Positions 1 through 8,098 of a DNA stretch of 64,000 bases are shown piece by piece. The stretch spans positions 6,849,001 through 6,913,000 of the forward strand of contig NZ_CP118615.1 in assembly GCF_028993575.1 (NCBI RefSeq), in the 5' to 3' direction. Within the stretch, counting starts at the first letter, position 1, and each line of letters starts with the position of its first letter. The stretch comes from Micromonospora cathayae (lineage in GTDB: Bacteria > Actinomycetota > Actinomycetes > Mycobacteriales > Micromonosporaceae). The translations under genes were made by a program, and so were the position numbers. The notes below the pieces were generated by a model. It did not search any database. It was not told the origin of the DNA and worked only from the letters and a program-made list of their open reading frames with translations.

Positions 1-1960
1 CCCGGCAGTACGCGGCCATCGCCACCGGCACCGGGCCCGCCCCGGGAAGATCCACCCGCGACAGGTACGCCTCGGCCTCCCCGGGCCGGTCGCGGTACAG
101 CGCCACCAGCGCCAACGCCAGGTACGCATGGCCCCGGTCGCCGGGTGCGGCGGCCCCGCCGAGGGTCTCCCCGGCGGCCAGCTCGGCGTCCCGCAGGTCG
201 CCCCACCACGCCGCCGCCAGCGCGGCCCGGCTCCGGCAGACCAGCTCGGTACCTGACCGGCCGGCCTCCCGGGCCGTCCCGGCCAGCCGGCGGAGCTGGC
301 TGCCGGCCCGGTACGGGTGCCCCTCGGCCAGGTCGGCGAGCGCCTCGGCGGTGTCGGCGACGAGGTGCACGTCGGCGCGGTCCCGGGCGCTGGAGCGGGG
401 ATCGTCGGCGGGGCCGACGGGTGGGGTGCCCGGGGTGTCCCGGAGGCGGGCGACGGCAGCGGGCGGGCCGTCCAGGGTGGCCCGGAGGCGGGCCACGGCG
501 GCGCGTACCCCGGTGTGGTCGCCGGCGAGCCGGGCCAGCGTGATCTCCAGCGCGGTGGCGAGCCGGCGGAACCGGTCCCGCCGGGGCACGGGCAGCGGGC
601 GGGCCGCGGCGACCGCGTGCCGCAGGTGGCCGGTGGCCGTCCCGTGGTCCCCGGCGGCGGCCCGTTCGACGGCGAGCGCGAGCCCCAGTTCCGGGTCCCG
701 GGCCAGCCGCTCCGCCGGCGGGCCGGCCGGCGGTGGGCCGGGTTCGCGGCCGGCCGGACCCGGGCCCGGGTCGTACGGGACCAGTTCCGGCCACTCGGTC
801 AGGACCAGCCCGGTCGCCCGGTCCCATTCACCGGCGGCGAGCGCGTGCCGTAGCGCCTCGGCGGGACGACCGTGGTCGGCGTACCAGCCGGCGGCCCGGC
901 GGTGCAGCTCCCGCAGCTCGTCGGCGGGCTGCCGGGCGAGGTCGGCCCGGAGCAGGTCGGTCAGCATCCGCTGGCAGCGGTACCAGCCCGGACGCAGGTC
1001 GTCGGGACGGACGAACCCGCAGCCCCGCACCAGCCCGGCAAGTACGCCGTCGGCACCGGGCCGCCCGGTCAGCGCGTCGGCCAGTTCCCCGCAGACCGCC
1101 TCGGTGACGGCGCTGCGGCGCAGCAGGTCCGTCTCCTCGTCGGTCAGCGCGGCGAGCACCTCGTCCCGCAGGTAGTCGGCGACGTCCGGCTCGTCCCCGG
1201 CGTACCGCTCGACGAGCCGGGCCGGGTCGGTGGCGGCGCGCGCGGCCAACGCGGCGAACCGCAGGCCGGCCGGCCAGCCACCGGTGCGGGCCCGCAGCGC
1301 CGGCACCGCCGCCGGGGGCACGGCCACCCCGTGCGCGGTCAGCAGGTCGGCCACCTCGTCGGTGGTGAAGGCGAGGTCGTCGGCGTCCAGCCCGGTCAGT
1401 TCACCGCGCAGCCGCCAGTGGTGCAGGGGCAGCGCCGGGTCGGTACGCGCCGCGACAACCAGCCGCAGGCGTCCGCCACCGTGCCGGAGCAGGAACTCCA
1501 GACCGGCCAGGTCCGCCGGGTCGGTGATCCGGTGCAGGTCGTCGAGGACCAGCACCACCGGCCGGTCCCGGTCGGCGAGCGTGGCGGCCAGCCGTTCCAG
1601 CCGCTCGGCCGGCCGGTCCGGTGCGATCGGGGGCATATGGCCGCTTTCGTCGGTATCATCCGGCGGGACGAGCGCGGCGGCCAGGTACGACCAGAGCCGC
1701 TCCCCGGTGTCGCCCACCTCGACCGACAGCCAGGCCGGGTCGCCGGCCCGCCCGGCGGCGCGGACCCACGCGGCGAGCAGGGTGGTCTTGCCCCAGCCGG
1801 CCGGGGCACGGACCAGGGTGACCGGTCCCCCGACGCCCTCGTCCAGCAGGTGCAGGAGCCGGGGGCGCAGCACCAACGGCTCGGGCGGACCGGGCACGGT
1901 CAACCGGGACGCCAGCAGCGGCGGCCCGCCGGACCGCGTCCCGTTCGACCCCTGCGCCAT
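1..1960 (-). CDS. MalT/LAL-type LuxR-family ATPase regulator (C-terminus cut by window edge)
   Basis: The reading frame runs off the left edge of the window, so only about 653 N-terminal residues are visible. It begins MAQGSNGTRSGGPPLLASRL, the usual opening of MalT-like (LAL) regulators. A Walker A motif (APAGWGKTT) lies at residues 52-60 and a Walker B (VVLVLDD) at 135-141, within the STAND-type ATPase domain. Further on comes the family pattern TGLDADDLAF and then helical repeats typical of the TPR-like sensor region. The LuxR-type DNA-binding helix-turn-helix expected at the C-terminus lies outside the window. Such proteins activate transcription after binding ATP and an inducer. The ATG is preceded by GGACGG. 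A regulatory target cannot be read from the visible part. Family assignment is firm; the function is not specific. Confidence 0.85.
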   Translation of the reverse strand, partial: MAQGSNGTRSGGPPLLASRLTVPGPPEPLVLRPRLLHLLDEGVGGPVTLVRAPAGWGKTTLLAAWVRAAGRAGDPAWLSVEVGDTGERLWSYLAAALVPPDDTDESGHMPPIAPDRPAERLERLAATLADRDRPVVLVLDDLHRITDPADLAGLEFLLRHGGGRLRLVVAARTDPALPLHHWRLRGELTGLDADDLAFTTDEVADLLTAHGVAVPPAAVPALRARTGGWPAGLRFAALAARAATDPARLVERYAGDEPDVADYLRDEVLAALTDEETDLLRRSAVTEAVCGELADALTGRPGADGVLAGLVRGCGFVRPDDLRPGWYRCQRMLTDLLRADLARQPADELRELHRRAAGWYADHGRPAEALRHALAAGEWDRATGLVLTEWPELVPYDPGPGPAGREPGPPPAGPPAERLARDPELGLALAVERAAAGDHGTATGHLRHAVAAARPLPVPRRDRFRRLATALEITLARLAGDHTGVRAAVARLRATLDGPPAAVARLRDTPGTPPVGPADDPRSSARDRADVHLVADTAEALADLAEGHPYRAGSQLRRLAGTAREAGRSGTELVCRSRAALAAAWWGDLRDAELAAGETLGGAAAPGDRGHAYLALALVALYRDRPGEAEAYLSRVDLPGAGPVPVAMAAYCR

Positions 1961-2140
1961 CCGTCCGTCCTCCCCCACGTCCCAGGTCCGCCGACCCACG
2001 TCCAGGTCTGCCGCTCCCCGTCTGCTGGGTCCGGGCGCCGTGACCCCTCGCCGTCGCGGCGGGCGGTTACCCGGCCCGACGCCGTTCACCCCTTCCGGGG
2101 GAACCGGGGTCACCCGGGATTCGCCGACAGTCGTTCGCGG

Positions 2141-2227
2141 GGGCTCCGGCCGACGGGCCCCGGTAGAGCGGGGCTCCGGCCGACTGGTCCCCGCAGAGCG
2201 GGAACTCCGGCCGACGGGTCCGGAGCG
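2141..2227. repeat. 30-bp tandem repeat, about three units
   Basis: Three successive copies of a 30-bp unit (2141-2170, 2171-2200, then a partial third copy with a small insertion) share the core CTCCGGCCGAC. They lie between the MalT-like regulator and the start of the small coupled gene. No function can be read from them. The rest of the 285-bp gap between the two genes shows no open frame with a credible start. Confidence 0.8.
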
Positions 2228-2245
2228 CACGCCGGGAGGCAGGTG

Positions 2246-2734
2246 GTGGAGGTGGTACGCGGGAGACGGGCGGTGCGGACGGGGCGCTGGCAGGTGGTCA
2301 CCGTGGACCGGCCGCCGGACGTGGTGCTGCCCGACGGTCGGCTGCCGGAGCCACTGGCCCGGCTCGGTGCCGGCGTCCAGGTGGACCTGCGTCCGGCCCC
2401 GGGCGGCCGGGGCACCGAGCTGGCCGCCCGCGCCCCGGACGGGGTGTTCGCCGGGATGGCGGCCCACCTGGTCGGCGACGATCCCGACCTGCTGCTGCGC
2501 CGGGTGCTGCGGGAGGTACGGCAGGTGATCGAGACCGGTGAGGCGCTCCGCCCCGACCGCCCCGACCGGGAACGATCCGCCCCGGACCGGCCCGCCCCGG
2601 AGCGGCTGGAGCTGGCGCGGCCGGAGCCGGCGGGGCCGGAGCGACCGGGCCTGGCGGGGCCGGGGCTGGCGGGGCCGGAGCCAGGGCGACCGGACGCGGC
2701 CACCGGGCGGTGGTGGGAGGAGGTGCCGGATTGA
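2246..2734 (+). CDS. small hypothetical protein translationally coupled to alcohol dehydrogenase
   Basis: I do not recognise this 162-residue protein. It is not a shadow frame. It has a good ribosome site (GGGAGG at 2234-2239, 6 nt before GTG 2246; GTG 2243 is an alternative), sits exactly in the gap between the regulator and the dehydrogenase, and its TGA overlaps the next gene's TTG start. The N-terminal two thirds look folded, with alternating hydrophobic segments (VVTVDRPPDVVLPDG, then VFAGMAAHLVGDDPDLLLRR). The last about 55 residues are a low-complexity Pro/Glu/Arg/Gly tail. The coupling suggests that it works with the downstream oxidoreductase or regulates its synthesis. This is context only. 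Confidence 0.6.
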   Translation: MEVVRGRRAVRTGRWQVVTVDRPPDVVLPDGRLPEPLARLGAGVQVDLRPAPGGRGTELAARAPDGVFAGMAAHLVGDDPDLLLRRVLREVRQVIETGEALRPDRPDRERSAPDRPAPERLELARPEPAGPERPGLAGPGLAGPEPGRPDAATGRWWEEVPD

Positions 2735-3888
2735 GGGCGCTCTGCGCGACCGGTGACGGCGGGCTGGCCGTCCGGGAGGTACCCGACCCGGAGCTGCGCA
2801 ACGGCCACGACGTGATCGTGCGGGTACGGCAGAGCGTCACCTGCGGCGGCGACCTGCACCTGCTCGACAGCGGGGCGCTGCGCCCGGGGGACGTGCTCGG
2901 CCACGAGTTCCTCGGCGAGGTGGTGGAGGTGGGGCCGCGGGTACGCCGGCACCGGGTCGGCGACCGGGTGGTGGTCGCCTCGGTGGTGGCCTGCGGCCGG
3001 TGCTGGCACTGCCGGCAGGGGTGGTACTCCTGCTGCGACAACGGCACCGTCGAGCCTCCGGTGGACGAGGCGGCCTGGGGGCAGACGCCGGCCGGCTGCT
3101 ACGGCCACCCGTCGGCCAGCGGCGGGTTCGCCGGCAGCCACGCCGAGTACGTGCGGGTGCCGTACGCCGACGTGGGCGCGTTCCGGGTGCCGGACGGAGT
3201 CGACGACGACCGGGCGGTGTTCGCCTCGGACGCCGTACCGACCGCCTGGGCCGGGGTGGAGCTGGGCGGCGTACGCCCGGGGGACGTGGTGGCGGTCTGG
3301 GGCGCGGGGGCGGTCGGGCAGCTCACCGCGCGGGCGGCGGTGCTGCACGGCGCGGCCCGGGTGGTGGTGGTCGACCGGTACGACGACCGGCTGGACATGG
3401 TGGCCCGGCACGTCGGCGTGGACACGCTCAACTACCGGCGGGCCGACGTGCCGGCCGAACTGGTCGAACGCAGCGGCGGACGCGGCCCGGACGTGTGCGT
3501 CGAGGCGGCCGGGAGCCTCGACGGCTCCCGCTGGCTCGCCGACCGGCTGCCCGACCGGCTGCGCGGCACGCCCCGCACCCCGCTGGCGCTGCGCGAGGCG
3601 GTGCACGCCTGCCGCAAGGGCGGGACGGTGGTGGTGCTGGGTGAGGTGACCGGGTTCGTGGACACCTTCCCGGCCGGCGCGGTGGTGCGGAAGGGGCTGA
3701 GCGTGCGCGGTGGGCGACCGCACGGCCCCCGGTACATTCCGGCGCTGTTGGACCGGATGGCCCGCGACGAACTACGCACCGAGCACCTCGCCACGCACCG
3801 GTTCCCGCTCCGGGAGGGGGCCGCCGGGTACGCGCTGTTCCGGAACCGGGCCGACGGCTGCGTCCGGGTGGTGCTCACGCCCGACTGA
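2731..3888 (+). CDS. zinc-dependent alcohol dehydrogenase (MDR family)
   Basis: A 385-residue medium-chain dehydrogenase with the full zinc set. C38 and the HE pair at 58-59 fit the catalytic zinc site. C88, C91, C94 and C101 or C102 fit the structural zinc lobe. The NAD(P)-binding Rossmann turn is WGAGAVGQ near residue 190. The insert around residues 100-130 and the GPDVCVEAAG segment resemble glutathione-independent formaldehyde or threonine dehydrogenase-like MDR enzymes, so the substrate is probably a small alcohol or aldehyde adduct. The start is TTG at 2731, overlapping the stop of the upstream gene (TTGA), with AGGAGG about 8 nt upstream. It forms a two-gene unit with the preceding hypothetical. 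The substrate is not determined. Confidence 0.85.
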   Translation: MRALCATGDGGLAVREVPDPELRNGHDVIVRVRQSVTCGGDLHLLDSGALRPGDVLGHEFLGEVVEVGPRVRRHRVGDRVVVASVVACGRCWHCRQGWYSCCDNGTVEPPVDEAAWGQTPAGCYGHPSASGGFAGSHAEYVRVPYADVGAFRVPDGVDDDRAVFASDAVPTAWAGVELGGVRPGDVVAVWGAGAVGQLTARAAVLHGAARVVVVDRYDDRLDMVARHVGVDTLNYRRADVPAELVERSGGRGPDVCVEAAGSLDGSRWLADRLPDRLRGTPRTPLALREAVHACRKGGTVVVLGEVTGFVDTFPAGAVVRKGLSVRGGRPHGPRYIPALLDRMARDELRTEHLATHRFPLREGAAGYALFRNRADGCVRVVLTPD

Positions 3889-4038
3889 GCGGGCCGCGCA
3901 CAACCCGACGCAACGGCTGGCGCACACCCCGACTCCGCGGCTGGCGCCAACCCCGACGGCGCGGGTGGCGCGCACCCCATCCGCGCCCGCTGGGCCGCCG
4001 GCCCGGTGCGGCGGCGGTCCGGGTGGCAGACTCGTCGG

Positions 4039-5295
4039 ATGCCCGACCATCGCGCGTACGACCTCGTCCTGTTCGGCGCGACCGGCTTCACCGGCGCGCT
4101 GACCGCCGACTACCTCGCCCGGCACGCCCCGGCCGGGCTCCGCTGGGCGCTCGCCGGCCGCAACCCGGAGAAGCTGGCGAAGGTACGCGACCGGCTCGCC
4201 GCCGTCGACCCGGCGCTGGCCGGGCTGCCGCTGCTGACCGCCGATGCCACCGACCCGGAGTCGCTGCGCGCGGTCGCCGAGGGCAGCCGGGTGGTGGTCA
4301 GCACCGTCGGCCCCTACCTGCGGTACGGGGAGCCGTTGGTCGCCGCCTGCGCCCGCGCCGGCACCGACTACCTGGACATCACCGGGGAACCGGAGTTCGT
4401 GGACCTGATGTACCTGCGGCACCACGCCGAGGCGGCCCGTACCGGGGCCCGGCTGGTGCACACCTGCGGTTTCGACTCGGTCCCGTACGACCTGGGGGTG
4501 TGGTTCACACTCAAGCACCTGCCCACCGACGGTCCGGTGACCGTGGACGGGTACGTGCGGGCCGGTGGGCGGTTCTCCGCGGGGACGTACCACTCGGCGC
4601 TGACCGCGTTCGAACGGTCGGGTCAGATGAGCCGGGTGGCCCGGGAGCGTCGGGCCGCCGAGCCCCGGCCGGCGGGTCGCCGGGTCCGGGCCGTACCGGG
4701 CCGGGTCGGTCGCTCGGCGGAGCTGGGCATGTGGGTGGCCCCGCTGGCCACCGTCGACCCGCAGGTGGTCCGCCGGTCGGCGCTGGCCCGCCCGGAGTAC
4801 GGCCCGGACTTCACCTACCGGCATTTCGCGGCGGTCAAGCGGCTGCCGACGATGCTGGCGGCCGGGGCCGGGTTGACCGCCCTGATCGGGCTGGCGAAGG
4901 TCCCGCCGGCCCGACGATGGTTGTACGGGCGGCTCACCGCCGGGCAGGGGCCGACCGCCGAGCAGCGCGCGAAGGGCTGGTTCCGGGTCCGGTTCGTCGG
5001 CACCGGCGGCGGCCGGCGGGTGGTCACCGAGGTCTCCGGCGGCGACCCCGGCTACGACGAGACCGCGAAGATGCTCGCCGAGGCGGCGCTCTGCCTGGTG
5101 TACGACGACCTGCCGGCCACCTCCGGGCAGGTCACCCCGGTCACCGCGATGGGTGACGCGCTGCTGGACCGGCTGGTCCGGGCCGGCATCACCTTCCGGG
5201 TGGTGGACGGCGCCGGAGGGGACCCGGACCGGGCCGGAGGGGACCCGGACGGCGCCGGCCGGGAGCGGCCGGGACCGCCGCCGGTGGCGGCTTGA
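4039..5295 (+). CDS. saccharopine dehydrogenase-like NAD(P)-binding protein (trans-acting enoyl reductase type)
   Basis: A 418-residue protein starting MPDHRAYDLVLFGATGFTGA, whose GATGFTG turn is an N-terminal Rossmann nucleotide-binding site. The following DYLDITGEPEF and HTCGFDSVPYDLGV segments are signatures of the saccharopine-dehydrogenase-like family that includes mycobacterial trans-acting enoyl reductases of lipid biosynthesis. The C-terminal about 25 residues are a short Gly/Asp/Arg repeat tail. There is no clear ribosome site upstream of ATG 4039, and an in-frame codon at 4006 is a weaker start. The TGA overlaps the TTG proposed for the next gene. It probably reduces a double bond or imine in a lipid-type substrate; no nearby partner PKS supports a closer call. 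Confidence 0.75.
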   Translation: MPDHRAYDLVLFGATGFTGALTADYLARHAPAGLRWALAGRNPEKLAKVRDRLAAVDPALAGLPLLTADATDPESLRAVAEGSRVVVSTVGPYLRYGEPLVAACARAGTDYLDITGEPEFVDLMYLRHHAEAARTGARLVHTCGFDSVPYDLGVWFTLKHLPTDGPVTVDGYVRAGGRFSAGTYHSALTAFERSGQMSRVARERRAAEPRPAGRRVRAVPGRVGRSAELGMWVAPLATVDPQVVRRSALARPEYGPDFTYRHFAAVKRLPTMLAAGAGLTALIGLAKVPPARRWLYGRLTAGQGPTAEQRAKGWFRVRFVGTGGGRRVVTEVSGGDPGYDETAKMLAEAALCLVYDDLPATSGQVTPVTAMGDALLDRLVRAGITFRVVDGAGGDPDRAGGDPDGAGRERPGPPPVAA

Positions 5296-6392
5296 CCCTC
5301 GACCAGGTCGAGCCACCAGCATCGGTACCCGTGGAGAGGGAACCGCTCAGCATCGGCGAACTGGCCCGGATCAGTGGCCTGACGGTCAGCGCGCTGCGCT
5401 TCTACGACCGGAACCGGATCCTGGTGCCGGCGTGGGTGGACGCGCACACCGGCTACCGCTGGTACACCGCCGACCAGGTGCGGGCCGCCCGACTGGTGGC
5501 CGGGCTGCGCCGGGTGGGGATGCCGCTGGCCGGCATCACCGCCGCGGTCCGCGCCGAGCCGGCGGTGGTGCGGGCGCTGCTCGACGCGCACCTGCGTCGA
5601 CTGGAGGACGGGCTCGCCGACGCCCGCCGTGAACTCTCCCGGATCCGTGCCCTGCTCGATCACGAGGAGACCGTCATGACCACCCGTATCTCCCTGCCCC
5701 GCACCGACCTGGCCGCCGCGTTCGGGGCGGTCCGGTTCGCCGTCGGGGCCGACCCGGAGCTGCCACAGCTCGCCACCGTCCTGATCGACGTGGACGTGGA
5801 CACGGTGACCCTGGTCGCCACCGACCGGCACCGGATGGCGGTGGCCGGGGCCGCCGCCACCGTCACCGGCCCGCCGGTGCGGGTGCCGGTGCCGGTGGAG
5901 CTGGCCGACCGGCTCCGGGAACTGCTCACCTCGGCGACGGCCGGGGCCGCGACGCTGACCGTGTCGGCCGACGGGCTCACCCTCGCCGTCGGCGACGCCG
6001 AGGTCACCGGCCGGACGGTCGAGGTGGACTACCCGGACCACCGCCGGCTGGTCGGGGCCGTCACCACCAGCCGCTCGGCCACCGTACGGGTGGACGCGCT
6101 GCGGGCCGCGCTGACCGGCGCGCCCACCGTGGTCCGTGAGCACGACGGCGTCCGGTACGACGTCACGGTGCTCAGCGTGGACGACCGGGGTGCCGTCGCG
6201 GTGGTCGGCGACGAGCCGGCCGACGGGGCGGCCCTGCGGGTCGGGGTCAACCGGGAGTTCCTGCTCGACGCGCTGGACGCCGGTGACCGGGGCCAGTTGG
6301 TGCTGGAACTGGACGGCCCGATCACCCCGCTGCTGGTGCGCCGCCCCGACGACGAGCGCACCTTCTCCCTGCTGATGCCGATCAAGCTGTAG
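5292..6392 (+). CDS. MerR-type regulator fused to a DNA polymerase III beta (sliding clamp)-like domain
   Basis: Residues about 18-85 form a MerR DNA-binding domain (LSIGELARISGLTVSALRFY and the GYRWYTADQV wing), followed by a helical linker to about residue 130. From ISLPRTDLAAAF onward the protein reads as beta-clamp modules (LPQLATVLIDVD, TLVATDRHRMAV, VEVDYPDHRRLV, and a terminal LLMPIKL like the end of DnaN). About 240 residues remain for this part, enough for roughly two of the three clamp modules. The start used is TTG 5292 overlapping the previous stop; GTG 5331 is a good alternative because the MerR homology begins just after it. The domain pairing exists in actinobacterial annotations but its job is unknown to me. 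DNA binding plus a clamp-like ligand-binding or dimer module is inferred. Confidence 0.75.
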   Translation: MTLDQVEPPASVPVEREPLSIGELARISGLTVSALRFYDRNRILVPAWVDAHTGYRWYTADQVRAARLVAGLRRVGMPLAGITAAVRAEPAVVRALLDAHLRRLEDGLADARRELSRIRALLDHEETVMTTRISLPRTDLAAAFGAVRFAVGADPELPQLATVLIDVDVDTVTLVATDRHRMAVAGAAATVTGPPVRVPVPVELADRLRELLTSATAGAATLTVSADGLTLAVGDAEVTGRTVEVDYPDHRRLVGAVTTSRSATVRVDALRAALTGAPTVVREHDGVRYDVTVLSVDDRGAVAVVGDEPADGAALRVGVNREFLLDALDAGDRGQLVLELDGPITPLLVRRPDDERTFSLLMPIKL

Positions 6393-6491
6393 GCCGGCGC
6401 GGTGCCGGGCGGGCGGTCCGCTGTCCGCCCGTCCGTCCGCCCCGTCCCGCGCCGGTCCCGGGGCGCGCCGGTCCGGTACGGCGTGCGACGG

Positions 6492-6497
6492 TAGGAT
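6492..6497 (+). promoter_or_regulatory. candidate -10 box of serS
   Basis: TAGGAT, a close match to the actinobacterial housekeeping -10 consensus, lies about 45 nt before the serS ATG. I see no convincing TTGACA-like -35 at the right distance, so the assignment rests on the -10 only. Confidence 0.4.
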
Positions 6498-6541
6498 TCG
6501 CTGGATCTAGCCGACTTCCCGGACGGAGCGTACGGAGCAGC

Positions 6542-7831
6542 ATGCTCGACATGGACTTGATCCGGAAGGATCGGGAGACGGTGGCGGCCGCGCTCGCCAA
6601 GCGACTCGATCCGGCCGAGGTCACCCGCGCCCTCGACGAGATCCAGCAGCTCGACCAGGCCCGACGTGCCCTGATCAGTGAGATCGACGCCGACCGGCAA
6701 CGCCGCAAGGCCGAGGCGCGGGCGTACGCGGCAGCCAAGCGTGCCGGCACCGAGCCCGAGGTGGCCGCGCCCGAGCCGGGCCGCAAGCAGCTCGCCGAGC
6801 TGGAGGCCGAGCTGGACGAGGTGCAGTCCCGGCTGCGTACCCGGATGAGCGAGCTGCCCAACCTGCCCGCCGACGACGTGGTGGCCGGCGGCAAGGAGGC
6901 CAACCGGGTGGTGCGGGTCTTCGGTGAGCAGCCGAAGATCGAGCAGGTCCGCGACCACGTGGAGCTGTCCCGGGCGCTCGGTCTGGTCGACCACGAGCGC
7001 GGGGTGAAGCTCGGCGGCTCCGGCTTCTGGATGTACACCGGCCTGGGCGCCCGGCTGGAGTGGGCGCTGGTCAACTGGCTGATCGAGCGCAACATCGAGG
7101 CCGGGTACGAATTCCTCCTCCCGCCGCACCTGCTGCTGGACACCGCCGGTTTCGCCGCCGGTCAGTTCCCGAAGTTCTACGACGACGTCTACCACCTCGA
7201 CCGGCAGTCCGCCCCGCGCGGGCAGTTCCTGCTGCCCACGGCGGAGACGGCGATCCTCGGGGCGTACCAGGACGAGATCCTGGACCCGGCGAAGCTGCCC
7301 CTGAAGGCGTTCGCGTACACCCCCTGCTACCGGCGCGAGGCGGCCGGCTCGCACTCCGACGAGCGCGGCACCGTCCGGGGCCACCAGTTCAACAAGGTGG
7401 AGATCTTCCAGTTCACCCTGCCCGAGCAGGCCGACGCGGCGCTGACCGCGATGGTCGCGCACGTGGAGGGCCTGGTCGAGGCGCTGGGTCTGCACCACCA
7501 GACCAGCCTGCTCGCCGCCGGGGACGCCAGCGCGTCGATGCGCAAGACCCTCGACATCGAGGTGTGGATGCCGAGCACCGGCAAGTACAAGGAGGTCTCG
7601 TCGGTCTCCTGGGCCGGTGACTACCAGGCCCGCCGGGCCGCCATCCGGTACAAGGAGCCCGGCGGCAAGCAGACCCGGTTCGTGCACACGCTCAACGGGT
7701 CGGCGCTGGCCACCAGCCGGCTGTTCCCGGCGATCCTGGAGCAGTTCCAGCAGTCGGACGGTTCGGTGCTGGTGCCCGAGGTGCTCCAGGCCAAGCTCGG
7801 CACCGACCGCCTGGTCCCGCCCGGCCGCTGA
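6542..7831 (+). CDS. serS: serine--tRNA ligase, divergent form
   Basis: A 429-residue class II synthetase that charges tRNA-Ser. The N-terminal tRNA-binding coiled coil spans about 1-110 (MLDMDLIRKD, then a charged helical pair). Motif 2 is seen in CYRREAAGSHSDERGTVRGHQF and motif 3 near the C-terminus (HTLNGSALATSRLFPAILE). The segment that normally reads SSCSN..DFQARR is here EVSSVSWAGDYQARR, and the N-terminus differs from the housekeeping actinobacterial enzyme as I remember it. It could therefore be a second, horizontally acquired or antibiotic-tolerant SerRS rather than the only copy. A TAGGAT box and GGAG precede the ATG, and a strong terminator follows. The enzyme family is certain; housekeeping versus paralogue is open. 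Confidence 0.9.
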   Translation: MLDMDLIRKDRETVAAALAKRLDPAEVTRALDEIQQLDQARRALISEIDADRQRRKAEARAYAAAKRAGTEPEVAAPEPGRKQLAELEAELDEVQSRLRTRMSELPNLPADDVVAGGKEANRVVRVFGEQPKIEQVRDHVELSRALGLVDHERGVKLGGSGFWMYTGLGARLEWALVNWLIERNIEAGYEFLLPPHLLLDTAGFAAGQFPKFYDDVYHLDRQSAPRGQFLLPTAETAILGAYQDEILDPAKLPLKAFAYTPCYRREAAGSHSDERGTVRGHQFNKVEIFQFTLPEQADAALTAMVAHVEGLVEALGLHHQTSLLAAGDASASMRKTLDIEVWMPSTGKYKEVSSVSWAGDYQARRAAIRYKEPGGKQTRFVHTLNGSALATSRLFPAILEQFQQSDGSVLVPEVLQAKLGTDRLVPPGR

Positions 7832-7844
7832 CCCGTACCGTTCG

Positions 7845-7880
7845 GTCGACGGGCCCCTGCCTCGGCAGGGGCCCGTCGAC
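7845..7880 (+). terminator. hairpin terminator after serS
   Basis: A 17-bp perfect inverted repeat (arms GTCGACGGGCCCCTGCC and its complement) begins 13 nt after the serS stop. There is no U-run, as is common in actinomycetes. The following 218 bases to the end of the convergent NuoF-like gene hold no recognisable feature. Confidence 0.8.
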
Positions 7881-8098
7881 GTAGGCGGCCCGGCTGGGCG
7901 TGTGCCAACTCGAGCCTGTCGGGTCGGTAGTCGGCGTTCGGGCTGGCGGGGCCGACGCCCGGCTCGCTCCAGAACCGGGTGCTACCGCCTACGGTGTGGA
8001 TCGCGCTCCCGCTTTCTGGGCGGATCAGCTACCCGACACGCCGAGCCGATCACACCTCAGGCAGCCAAACAGTCGCGTCCGGCCCCTTTCGCCTCGCC

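Noticed and set aside
2141..2227. Possible CRISPR array
   Set aside because: Units are directly adjacent without spacers; no cas genes are in the window.
872..2245. Long plus-strand open frame reaching into the small coupled gene
   Set aside because: It is the antisense shadow of the MalT-like regulator; only the part after the GTG near 2246 has a ribosome site and a sensible context.
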